DNA of 54,196 nucleotides, from assembly GCA_020686985.1 (NCBI GenBank), contig JAJEPU010000023.1, positions 1 through 54,196 on the forward strand, written 5' to 3'. Of this stretch, positions 44,211 through 51,600 are shown in pieces (the stretch's first letter is position 1; every line of letters starts with the position of its first letter). The DNA is from Brotaphodocola catenula (lineage in GTDB: Bacteria > Bacillota > Clostridia > Lachnospirales > Lachnospiraceae). The translations under genes and the position numbers were made by a program. The notes below the pieces were generated by a model. It saw nothing but the letters and a program-made list of their open reading frames with translations. It was not told the DNA's origin and did not search any database.

Positions 44211-44286
44211 AAATATCGGTCCCTATTCCCGATCAGAGATATATCAATCTCATCAATGGATGATAAAATAAAATCTATAAAACGGT

Positions 44287-44338
44287 AAAAACCAGAGAGG
44301 TTTTCCATTTTCGGGAATTCTCTCTGGTTTTCTTTTGA
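44287..44338 (+). terminator. Terminator after the chromate transporter pair
   Basis: AAAACCAGAGAG (44288-44299) pairs with CTCTCTGGTTTT (44320-44331), loop of 20 bases, followed by CTTTTG and then T-rich sequence. It works on the plus strand and may also stop minus-strand readthrough. The next 75 bases hold imperfect TTTTGAATCAATTA-like repeats and no gene. Confidence 0.8.
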
Positions 44339-44413
44339 AAATTTTTTTCTAAATCTTTTCTTTTTTGAATCAATTATTTTTCTTTTTATTGAATCAATCA
44401 CTTTTTGAATGAA

Positions 44414-45280
44414 TTACTCTTCCTTGGCATCTGTCAGATAGCGGTAGACATCTCGTTTCGGGATTCCACGGTCTTTTGCGACGCGCTTCATCGCTTCCTT
44501 GCGATCGATCCCCTGATTCAGGTAGAGATCCATATGCTCCTCAATCGACATCTCTTCCCATGATTTCTGCTGCTCCTTCTGGATCTCATCAAAACTGCGT
44601 CCCGCAATGACAAGCACGCACTCGCCCTTCGGCTCTTCGGTCTCAAAGCGCTCCAAAAGCCCCGCAAACGTGCTCCGGAATCCTTCCTCGTACTTTTTCG
44701 TAAGCTCCCGGCAAAGCGTCAGCTTGCGATCTGCACCAAGCACTCCGGCAAGCTCCTCGAGTGTGCGGACAAGGTGATGTGGCGCCTCATAGATAATCAT
44801 CGTTCGCGTCTCCTGTTTCAGCTCCTCAAGCACCCACTGGCGCTCCTTCTTATCGACTGGAAGAAATGCCTCAAAACAGAAACGTCTCGTCAGCTGACCC
44901 GACATCGTGAGCGCGGTGATACAGGCAGCCGGTCCCGGAAGCGAGGTCACAGAGATTCCCGCCTCATAGCACTGGCGCACCAGCTCCTCTCCCGGATCAG
45001 AAATACCCGGTGTTCCCGCATCTGTGATGACTGCAACGTTCACACCTTTCTTCATCTGCTCCACAAGATAACGAGCCTTGTCCACCTTGTTGTATTCATG
45101 ATAACTCGTCATCGGAGTCTTGATCTCAAAATGATTCAGCAGTTTGATGCTATGGCGGGTATCTTCCGCCGCAATCAAATCCACTTCCTGAAGCGTCTTT
45201 AATACACGCAGGGTAATATCATCCAGATTTCCGATCGGTGTGGCACACAGATACAGCTTTCCGACTGCGTTTTCTTCCAT
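44414..45280 (-). CDS. rsmI: 16S rRNA 2'-O-methyltransferase RsmI
   Basis: A 288-residue SAM-dependent enzyme methylating the ribose of C1402 in 16S rRNA. The tetrapyrrole-methylase-like signature LYLCATPIGNLDDITLR, AEDTRHSIKLL, VITDAGTPGISDPG and YEAPHHLVRTL are all present. ATG at 45280 has a GAGGG site and starts just before the conserved strand. It closes the holB-ricT-trmN6-rsmI operon, as yabC does in B. subtilis. Confidence 0.96.
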   Translation of the reverse strand: MEENAVGKLYLCATPIGNLDDITLRVLKTLQEVDLIAAEDTRHSIKLLNHFEIKTPMTSYHEYNKVDKARYLVEQMKKGVNVAVITDAGTPGISDPGEELVRQCYEAGISVTSLPGPAACITALTMSGQLTRRFCFEAFLPVDKKERQWVLEELKQETRTMIIYEAPHHLVRTLEELAGVLGADRKLTLCRELTKKYEEGFRSTFAGLLERFETEEPKGECVLVIAGRSFDEIQKEQQKSWEEMSIEEHMDLYLNQGIDRKEAMKRVAKDRGIPKRDVYRYLTDAKEE

Positions 45281-45411
45281 GCCCTCGTCTCCCTTCTCTC
45301 TCAGTTCACGCATGATCTTTTTTATCTTCATCTACTATCGCTCCAGATTCATGCTTTATTCGTTTTGTATTCTATCATATCGCCCCGTATACCCTGTATC
45401 AATTCATATTC

Positions 45412-46248
45412 CTAGTATCCATAAATCGTATAAATCTCATCCGTATACACGCCCTGGCTTTTGTATACAATAATCGGTGGCTCTATATTCATCATTGCAC
45501 CGCCTCCGCGCACTGCCTCGATCAAAACCATGTTTGCCTCCTTATCGATAAACGGATGCACAAACTTAATTCTCTTCGGTTCTAAGCGATAATCGTGCAG
45601 AAGCGTGATCATCTCCGTGAGTCTGCGCGGACGATGAACCATGTAAAAATGACCGCCCGACTTGAGAAGCGCACTCGCCTCACGCACAACATCCTCGAGC
45701 GTACAGAGCACCTCGTGGCGGGCAATCGCCTTCGGCAGATCCGGATTCTTGAGTCCGTGCGTGTCATTCATGTAAGGCGGATTGGAAGTCACCACATCGA
45801 AAGAAGCCTTTCCAAAAATTCGGCTGGCCTCCTTGATGTCTCCATTCACAATCGAAACCCGATCCTGAAGTCCATTGAGATTCACACTGCGCTGTGCCAT
45901 CTCTGCCATCTCTTCCTGAATCTCAAGACCAGTGAAATGTTCTCCCTGTGTCTTCGCATTCATCAGAATCGGGATAATGCCTGTCCCCGTTCCGAGATCA
46001 ATCGCACAACCTCCCGGTTTGACTTGCGCAAAACCCGATAAGAGAACAGCATCCATGCCAAAGCAAAATCCGTTTTTCTTCTGAATAATTCGATAGCCGT
46101 TTCGCTGGAGATCATCGATTCGCTCATCTTCCTGACACTCTGCGTCACACTTCAAATTATTATTGTTTTGATTTCTCTGTCCGTTCGGATTTTTCCTGTC
46201 TCTCTGATCGATCGGATCTTTCCGCTCTCTCTGACTCTCTCTTTCCAT
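45412..46248 (-). CDS. tRNA1(Val) adenine-N6 methyltransferase-like protein
   Basis: A 278-residue class I SAM methyltransferase of the TrmN6/YabB family. The SAM loop AIDLGTGTGIIPIL and catalytic TSNPPYMND (N6-adenine type) are clear, and KNGFCFGMDAVLLSGF is the family's N-terminal signature. The first 50 residues are a charged Arg/Asn/Gln/Asp-rich leader whose DNA overlaps the end of ricT; the exact start within it is uncertain (ATG 46248 chosen over TTG 46287). The neighbour order matches yaaT-(yabA)-yabB. Confidence 0.88.
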   Translation of the reverse strand: MERESQRERKDPIDQRDRKNPNGQRNQNNNNLKCDAECQEDERIDDLQRNGYRIIQKKNGFCFGMDAVLLSGFAQVKPGGCAIDLGTGTGIIPILMNAKTQGEHFTGLEIQEEMAEMAQRSVNLNGLQDRVSIVNGDIKEASRIFGKASFDVVTSNPPYMNDTHGLKNPDLPKAIARHEVLCTLEDVVREASALLKSGGHFYMVHRPRRLTEMITLLHDYRLEPKRIKFVHPFIDKEANMVLIEAVRGGGAMMNIEPPIIVYKSQGVYTDEIYTIYGY

Positions 46249-47149
46249 TACTCTTCGGTTTTCCTTCCCGCTTTTCCAGTGCCTCAAGTTTCTTTAATTC
46301 TGCATCTTCCACATCGACTTTTCCTTTTCTTCGACGCGGACGGAATTTCAGCTGTTCTACCTTATACTCGCGAATCTCTTTCTCATCTCGCTCCACCATG
46401 ACGATAACCTTGACGATCTGGCGAAGCACGTTGACACTCTGCACTTCTCCCTTGAGACCATCATCTGTCGTCACATAGTCTCCGATTCCCGGGAGCTTGC
46501 TGTTCAAGTACTCGTAAGTCTCCTCCTCGTTTTTCAGACAGCACATCAGACGACCGCAGACACCCGAAATCTTTGAGGGATTCAGGGAAAGATTCTGTTC
46601 CTTTGCCATCTTGATCGACACTGGAATAAACTCAGACAAATAAGAGTGACAGCAGAGCGCACGACCACAGATACCGACTCCGCCGACGATCTTTGTCTCA
46701 TCTCGAACTCCAACCTGGCGCAGTTCGATTCTCGTCTTAAAGACGCTCGCCAGATCCTTAACCAGCTCACGGAAATCAATTCTTCCATCTGCCGTGAAAT
46801 AAAACAGAATCTTGTTATTGTCAAACGTATACTCCACATCGATCAGCTTCATCTCAAGACCGTGCTTGCGAATTTTTTCCTTGCAGATCCGGAACGCCTC
46901 TTTCTCTTTGACTTTATTATTTTCTTCTCTTGCCTCATCATCCTTATTTGCCATGCGAATCACTGTCTTCAACGGCTGTACTACCTTGCTGTCGTCCACA
47001 TCCCGGCTTCCCAGTACAACAAATCCAAACTCAATTCCTCGGGCGGTCTCCACAATTACATGTTCTCCAGCCTTAATCTCCAATTTGCCCGGAGAAAAAT
47101 AATAGATTTTTCCCGCCTCACGAAATCTGACACCAATTACTCTCGTCAT
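46160..47149 (-). CDS. ricT: PSP1-domain protein RicT (YaaT)
   Basis: A 329-residue PSP1 protein; in B. subtilis RicT works with RicA and RicF to adjust RNase Y mRNA processing and phosphorelay in sporulation and biofilm formation. The cysteine motifs GICGRALCCHSYL and GVCGRLMCCL, which bind Fe-S clusters in the Ric complex, are both present. The last 40 residues are a Lys/Arg/Ser/Glu repeat tail (SERAERSDRSERQEK) that overlaps the start of the next gene by about 90 bases. No ricA or ricF gene is in the window. Confidence 0.93.
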   Translation of the reverse strand: MTRVIGVRFREAGKIYYFSPGKLEIKAGEHVIVETARGIEFGFVVLGSRDVDDSKVVQPLKTVIRMANKDDEAREENNKVKEKEAFRICKEKIRKHGLEMKLIDVEYTFDNNKILFYFTADGRIDFRELVKDLASVFKTRIELRQVGVRDETKIVGGVGICGRALCCHSYLSEFIPVSIKMAKEQNLSLNPSKISGVCGRLMCCLKNEEETYEYLNSKLPGIGDYVTTDDGLKGEVQSVNVLRQIVKVIVMVERDEKEIREYKVEQLKFRPRRRKGKVDVEDAELKKLEALEKREGKPKSNGKRESERAERSDRSERQEKSERTEKSKQ

Positions 47150-47187
47150 TGACTCTTCTATCTCCTTCAATTATCTCCCTTAATTTC

Positions 47188-48177
47188 TTAATTTTCCTTC
47201 ATCGTCAGCAGAAGCAGCTCCATCGCCAGCTCCATATTGACATTTGCATCGAGACGCACCCTCGCCTTGTCCACGGCCTCCAGAATCTGCTCAATTCCAT
47301 CATAACCGCTGTTCTGGCTGATCTCATTTACCGTGCGGAATTCTTCTTTAAAAATCAGCTGATTAATATCTTTTGTGACCTTGTACAGCAGAATATCTCG
47401 ATACCACAGCTGAATGAAATCCAGACATTCGGAAATGTCCAGACCATCCTCCTTCATCTTGAGAATCTCATCGAGAAGTTCGGAAATATCTGCCTGTTTT
47501 ACATGGCGAAGCAGACCGAGAATCTCCTGATGGAGATGCTTGAAATCTTCCGAGGATGCCAGAGAAATCGCTTTGCCGAGATTTCCTCTCGCAAATGCCG
47601 AATAGATCTCTGCATCTGCCTCCTGCACATGCAACTGCTCCGTCAGATAGTTTTTCACCATGTAATCACGGAGCGGTTTTAATTTCAACTGAACACAGCG
47701 CGACAGAATCGTCGGAAGAAAGGCATCCACATTCGTCGTCAGCAGAAGAATCACTGCATAAGCCGGCGGTTCCTCCATCGTCTTGAGCAGAGCATTCTGT
47801 GCCTGCTGAGTCATCTTCTCTGCCTCATCCACAATATAAATCTTATAATAACTGCTATAAGGGCGCACCATGATCGTATCATTGATCTGAGTACGAATAT
47901 CCTCCACACCAATTGTATTCGGCTTCTCATGTGTCACATAGACCAGATCCGGGTGACTTCCGCTCAAAACCTGTTTGCAGGCATGGCATTCCATACATGG
48001 CTCTATGCCATCCTGCTCACACAGAAGTGTCATTGCAAACGCTTCTGCCAGAGTCTTTTTTCCCATTCCGGCTTCCCCTGAAAGAATGTAGGCATGAGAT
48101 ACCTTATGATTCCTTACCGCAGTCTGCATATGATCCTTGATCTGTTCATGTCCGATAATTTCCCGAAATGTCTTCAT
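47188..48177 (-). CDS. holB: DNA polymerase III delta-prime subunit
   Basis: A 329-residue clamp-loader subunit. It has GEAGMGKKT (34-42), the zinc-module cysteines (CEQDGIEPCMECHAC), VDEAEKMTQQAQNALLK and the SRC motif in ILSRCVQLKL. The Walker A loop is better kept than in many delta-prime proteins. ATG at 48177 has GGAGG eight bases upstream. It leads an operon with ricT, trmN6-like and rsmI from its own promoter. Confidence 0.95.
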   Translation of the reverse strand: MKTFREIIGHEQIKDHMQTAVRNHKVSHAYILSGEAGMGKKTLAEAFAMTLLCEQDGIEPCMECHACKQVLSGSHPDLVYVTHEKPNTIGVEDIRTQINDTIMVRPYSSYYKIYIVDEAEKMTQQAQNALLKTMEEPPAYAVILLLTTNVDAFLPTILSRCVQLKLKPLRDYMVKNYLTEQLHVQEADAEIYSAFARGNLGKAISLASSEDFKHLHQEILGLLRHVKQADISELLDEILKMKEDGLDISECLDFIQLWYRDILLYKVTKDINQLIFKEEFRTVNEISQNSGYDGIEQILEAVDKARVRLDANVNMELAMELLLLTMKEN

Positions 48178-48318
48178 GGCACGCACCTCCCAGTCTTTAT
48201 CTGTTCAAAACGCACTCTCTCGATCCCTGTTCCTCATGCATCACCATCCATGCACGGTCCAATCTTTCTTCATACGTTCTGAGTGAAATCTATTTATTGC
48301 TTGTTCCAATTAAAAAAT

Positions 48319-48347
48319 ATTGTAGCACAAATATATGGTTTTATCAA
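48319..48347 (-). promoter_or_regulatory. holB operon promoter
   Basis: TTGATA (48342-48347), 17-base spacer, TACAAT (48319-48324) on the minus strand, about 135 bases upstream of holB, in the 235-base gap after the guanylate-kinase-like gene. Confidence 0.72.
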
Positions 48348-48412
48348 AATTTCTGTATCTCTGTATTCTAGTTTTTTCTTTCGGCGTTACTGTTCAAACT
48401 TCATTCAGACAA

Positions 48413-48994
48413 TTAACCATTCTGAATTGCACTCAGAATCTCATCCACGCATTTATCCAGAGTCTCATTCACAAAAGAAGACTGAATCCCCAATCGTTCC
48501 AGCTTCTCCTGTGCAAAATCCTCCTCATCTGCAAGAAAACGTCTGCAAAGTTCCGCATAATTCGGTTTCTTCTGTGTTTTTTCTCTCGCAAGTGCACGTT
48601 CGAGACGAACTCCATCATCGACCGTCACATAAAGAGGTTTTACCACATCTTCCCCGTAATACTCCCTCAGTTTCTCGTAGGATTCCAGCGTGCCAATCGC
48701 CAGATAATCTGCTTCCTCCAGACAGATTCGTCCGTCATCGACCGTCGCATAACTCCACGGTCCACAGACTGTCTGATACGTTCTCATCTCAATGATTTTT
48801 CCCTGTTTCTCAAATGCTTCCAGAGTCTTTGGATTTGCAAAATAATACTCCCTGCCCTCGCACTCGCCATCCCGCATCGGTCGCGTTGTATACAGAACAA
48901 CTCTGCGCAGTCGTGGACATTTTTTCAAAAGTTCTCTATAAATGGTATCTTTTCCCGATGCGCTTTTTCCCATCAAATAATAGATCTTTCCCAT
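48413..48994 (-). CDS. Guanylate-kinase-like nucleoside monophosphate kinase
   Basis: A 193-residue P-loop kinase. The loop is MGKSASGKDT (Lys15), followed by the GMP-binding-like TTRPMRDGECEGREYYF, the guanylate kinase hallmark. The second half (ALAREKTQKKPNYAEL, RFLADEEDF) is lid-like and differs from canonical Gmk. It stands where B. subtilis has tmk, upstream of holB. Whether it acts on GMP or another nucleotide is uncertain. GAGAGGA precedes the ATG. Confidence 0.82.
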   Translation of the reverse strand: MGKIYYLMGKSASGKDTIYRELLKKCPRLRRVVLYTTRPMRDGECEGREYYFANPKTLEAFEKQGKIIEMRTYQTVCGPWSYATVDDGRICLEEADYLAIGTLESYEKLREYYGEDVVKPLYVTVDDGVRLERALAREKTQKKPNYAELCRRFLADEEDFAQEKLERLGIQSSFVNETLDKCVDEILSAIQNG

Positions 48995-49084
48995 TTTGCA
49001 TCCTCTCTATCTTGCATTTTCTCTATTTTTTCTTCACAGGTACTCCTAATGTTCACAGATACTCTCGTTTTTTATCAACGTCTT

Positions 49085-50785
49085 CTACTCTGCACAGACG
49101 CGCAGAATATTCGCCTCTTTATCCGCCATGCCCTGAACCGGAAGTCCAATTTTTTTATAGTAAAAAATCTGCTGAAGCATCTCTCTCTTGATTTTTTCTC
49201 CCGGCGCAATGATCGGAATTCCCGGAGGATAGAGATAGACAAACTCCCCGGAAATTCTCTCCTCACAGGCTTCAAGTGGCAATTCCTCCCACGGCGCATC
49301 AACCGCTTTGGCAGGTGTCATACAGATTTCCGGAAGTTCCCATTTTTTCCGAAGATCAAACTCTGCTCCGAGTTCCATCTCCTTCTGATCTGCGCTCTCA
49401 CTTTCCTTTTCCTCAAATTCAGAACAAGTTATCTCAATCTTTCGATCGATCTCCTCAAACGCCGTGCACAACCGATCCAGCTTTTCCATAGAATCCGAAA
49501 ACGTTGTAATTGCCACGACATAATCTGCCCCGCACATTTCCATTTCAATGTGGTACTCTTTTCGCAACCAGTCTCCGAGAATCTCTCCTGTCATCTTCTC
49601 GCGACTCATACGCTTCTCGATCTTCTGACTTTCATCTTCTCCACATCTTCTCTGTGCGCAATCCTGCGCTTCATTCTCAAACGTATTTTCCGCAATCTTT
49701 ACACAGCCCCCGCAGGAAACCACAATCTTCGCAGGGTCCATATCATAAATGCCGACTCTTGATTTTAGAGAACAACTCCTCCCATTCGCGCCACACTCCG
49801 TACTTTCCGCTTTTTGCCCTTCTCTGCGACCTTCTACGCCATTTTTGCGCAGTTTGCAGACCAATACCGGTTTCAAATGTTTAAGGTGCTCTAAGCGGCT
49901 GTAAACGCATCTCAGACGCCTTGAAAAATCATCCATCTGCTTTCTTCCGCTCTGCTCCATCTCATAGATGCAACTCTCAATCGACGCCATCATCACATAG
50001 GACGGACTGCTCGTCTGATAAATCTGAAGATAACGCTCAAGCCTTCCGAGATCGACCCTCTTTTCGCCCTCTCTCGTCAGGTGAAGCACCGCAGTCTGGG
50101 TCAGCGACGGCAATGTCTTATGCAAACTCTGAATTACAAGATCCGCTCCACAGTCAATCGCAGAAGCCGGAAATTCCTCTCCTCCAAACGGAAAATGCGC
50201 CCCGTGCGCCTCATCCACGATCAACGGAAGCCCATATCGATGCACAACATCCGCAATCGCCTGCACATCCGACACCATCCCATCATACGTCGGAGAGACA
50301 ATCAGGACCGCCTCGGTATCCGAATTTTTTTTAAGCATCTTTTCCACATCATCCGCGAGGATTCCACCCTGTATCCACAATCCAGAAAGGATTTGTGGAT
50401 ACACATAGTCTGTTTTTAACTGATTGAGGATAACGCCATGGTAAGCCGATTTGTGGCAATTTCTGCTGATAAGAATCCGTCCACCCGGATGAACACATGC
50501 GCTCACCGCACTCAAAATCCCGCAACTGCTTCCATTCACCAGATACCAGGTCTTTGCTGTCTTATACACCCCGGATGCCCATTCCATCGACTCTCTTAGA
50601 ATTCCCTCCGGGTGATGAAGATTATCAAACCCGTCAATCTCCGTGATATCAATCGCAAACGGATTCGGAAATTCCGCTCTCATTCCATCCTCGCTCTGGC
50701 GCTTATGTCCCGGCATATGAAACGGACATGCATCCGACTTGGCATAACGCTTGAGACGGGAAATCAAAAGATCTTCTTTTCTCAT
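49085..50785 (-). CDS. Orn/Lys/Arg decarboxylase family protein, PLP-dependent
   Basis: A 566-residue member of the short Gram-positive type I-fold decarboxylases. The PLP lysine is K223 in QSLHKTLPSLTQTA, and the pyrophosphate-binding/base region is VIVDEAHGAHFPFGGEEF. The C-terminal YLYPPGIPIIAPGEKI is also diagnostic. Substrate (arginine, lysine or ornithine) is not readable. It is about 80 residues longer than B. subtilis YaaO-type proteins, due to charged insertions around residues 315-345 and 365-395. Upstream of holB this gene order is common in Firmicutes. Confidence 0.92.
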   Translation of the reverse strand: MRKEDLLISRLKRYAKSDACPFHMPGHKRQSEDGMRAEFPNPFAIDITEIDGFDNLHHPEGILRESMEWASGVYKTAKTWYLVNGSSCGILSAVSACVHPGGRILISRNCHKSAYHGVILNQLKTDYVYPQILSGLWIQGGILADDVEKMLKKNSDTEAVLIVSPTYDGMVSDVQAIADVVHRYGLPLIVDEAHGAHFPFGGEEFPASAIDCGADLVIQSLHKTLPSLTQTAVLHLTREGEKRVDLGRLERYLQIYQTSSPSYVMMASIESCIYEMEQSGRKQMDDFSRRLRCVYSRLEHLKHLKPVLVCKLRKNGVEGRREGQKAESTECGANGRSCSLKSRVGIYDMDPAKIVVSCGGCVKIAENTFENEAQDCAQRRCGEDESQKIEKRMSREKMTGEILGDWLRKEYHIEMEMCGADYVVAITTFSDSMEKLDRLCTAFEEIDRKIEITCSEFEEKESESADQKEMELGAEFDLRKKWELPEICMTPAKAVDAPWEELPLEACEERISGEFVYLYPPGIPIIAPGEKIKREMLQQIFYYKKIGLPVQGMADKEANILRVCAE

Positions 50786-50988
50786 AATTTTTTTATTTTT
50801 CCCTTTTTTTCACTCATTCTATTTTCATTCCTCAAAATTCCTATTTTTTAAGAAGAGTGAAACTTTTTATACAACTCCGATCACATGGTTATCTTTACGG
50901 TATCACCCAGAATTTTCCGTTCAGAAACTTCCTACCTGTATACAATAATATAACCTCAAAAGTGCATTTTATTTTAGCACAGAACGGC

Positions 50989-51017
50989 TTTACATTCCAC
51001 CACCTTTTTACTATAAT
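50989..51017 (+). promoter_or_regulatory. Promoter of the small plus-strand gene
   Basis: TTTACA (50989-50994), 17-base spacer, TATAAT (51012-51017). The start near 51024 leaves a leader of about 78 bases to the proposed TTG. Confidence 0.72.
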
Positions 51018-51086
51018 ATTTTGGGATTTTTATTAAAAATTTTATTGGAATTTATTTCTTGAATTCAAACCATGATCTTATCATTT

Positions 51087-51092
51087 AAGGAG
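51087..51092 (+). promoter_or_regulatory. Ribosome binding site that decides a TTG start
   Basis: AAGGAG lies nine bases before TTG 51102. It is too close to ATG 51093 (no spacing) and lies inside the frame of the more upstream ATG 51072, which has no site of its own. Confidence 0.7.
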
Positions 51093-51101
51093 ATGATTGC
51101 A

Positions 51102-51329
51102 TTGCGTGAAATGGAATTTAAAATGGAGCGTCAGGGACTCGTCAACATCGGGGACAAGGTAGAAGTTATCGAACGCGAGGGCTTCAATTACAGCTACATC
51201 ATTGAGCCTGCGGTTGCTATGTCCGGCTGTTACAAGAACCGTGACCGCCTCAAATCCAGAGAAGGGATTGTAAAAGACATCCGCGAGAATTCCCGCGGTT
51301 TCTATGTGATCGTAGAATTCGATGAGTAA
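51102..51329 (+). CDS. Small conserved-looking protein of unknown function
   Basis: A 75-residue protein if started at TTG (85 if started at ATG 51072). The sequence begins with a short amphipathic helix (REMEFKMERQGL) and continues as a small beta-rich domain: GDKVEVIEREGF, a middle RDRLKSREGIVKDI and FYVIVEFDE. The pattern of a GDKVEVI strand followed by EGIVKDI and a final strand recalls small SH3-like barrels. No signal peptide or membrane helix. It has a good promoter and ribosome site, so it is probably real; I do not recognise the family. Confidence 0.72.
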   Translation: MREMEFKMERQGLVNIGDKVEVIEREGFNYSYIIEPAVAMSGCYKNRDRLKSREGIVKDIRENSRGFYVIVEFDE

Positions 51330-51430
51330 ATTTAAATACGGATCTCGTCTACACAAAAATCTCGAAAAAATTATAAAAAAAACTCTATCAGATTCACAAA
51401 AAATACTTTTATTTAGGAGTAGATCGAAAA

Positions 51431-51490
51431 AGCGCCGGAGGCAGAAAAGTCACTGCAAACCCGTGCAGGACTTATTCTGTCGTAGGCGCT
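51431..51490. other. Unassigned 60-nt hairpin element
   Basis: AGCGCC (51431-51436) pairs with GGCGCT (51485-51490). Inside, after a five-by-five internal loop (GGAGG facing TCGTA), three consecutive 5-bp stems pair (42-46/75-79, 47-51/69-73, 53-57/64-68 in 514xx numbering), with single-base bulges at 51452 and 51474, around an AACCCG loop. T-rich sequence follows on the plus strand and TTTTTCG follows on the minus strand. It may be a bidirectional terminator or a structured RNA; I cannot assign it to a known class. Confidence 0.6.
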
Positions 51491-51600
51491 ATCTATTTTT
51501 ATTATTTTTTTCTTGTTTTATTCTTTCTAGTATTTCTCCCGTATTAATCACCAAAGTACTACTTTAACATTACTCCAATAATACGTTTAGTAATACTTTT

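Larger units (their letters stand above)
50786..51101. other. Divergent intergenic region, decarboxylase gene to small gene
   Basis: 316 bases without a gene, A/T-rich. It holds the plus-strand promoter listed separately and the weakly marked start of the decarboxylase gene (AAGGGA 14 bases from its ATG). No clear minus-strand promoter or structured RNA was found. Confidence 0.5.

Noticed and set aside
48335-49762. Plus-strand open frame of 475 codons
   Set aside because: It is antisense to the guanylate-kinase-like and decarboxylase genes, which have clear motifs. Its protein is Phe/Leu/Ser/Ile-rich with no recognisable domain and no ribosome site.
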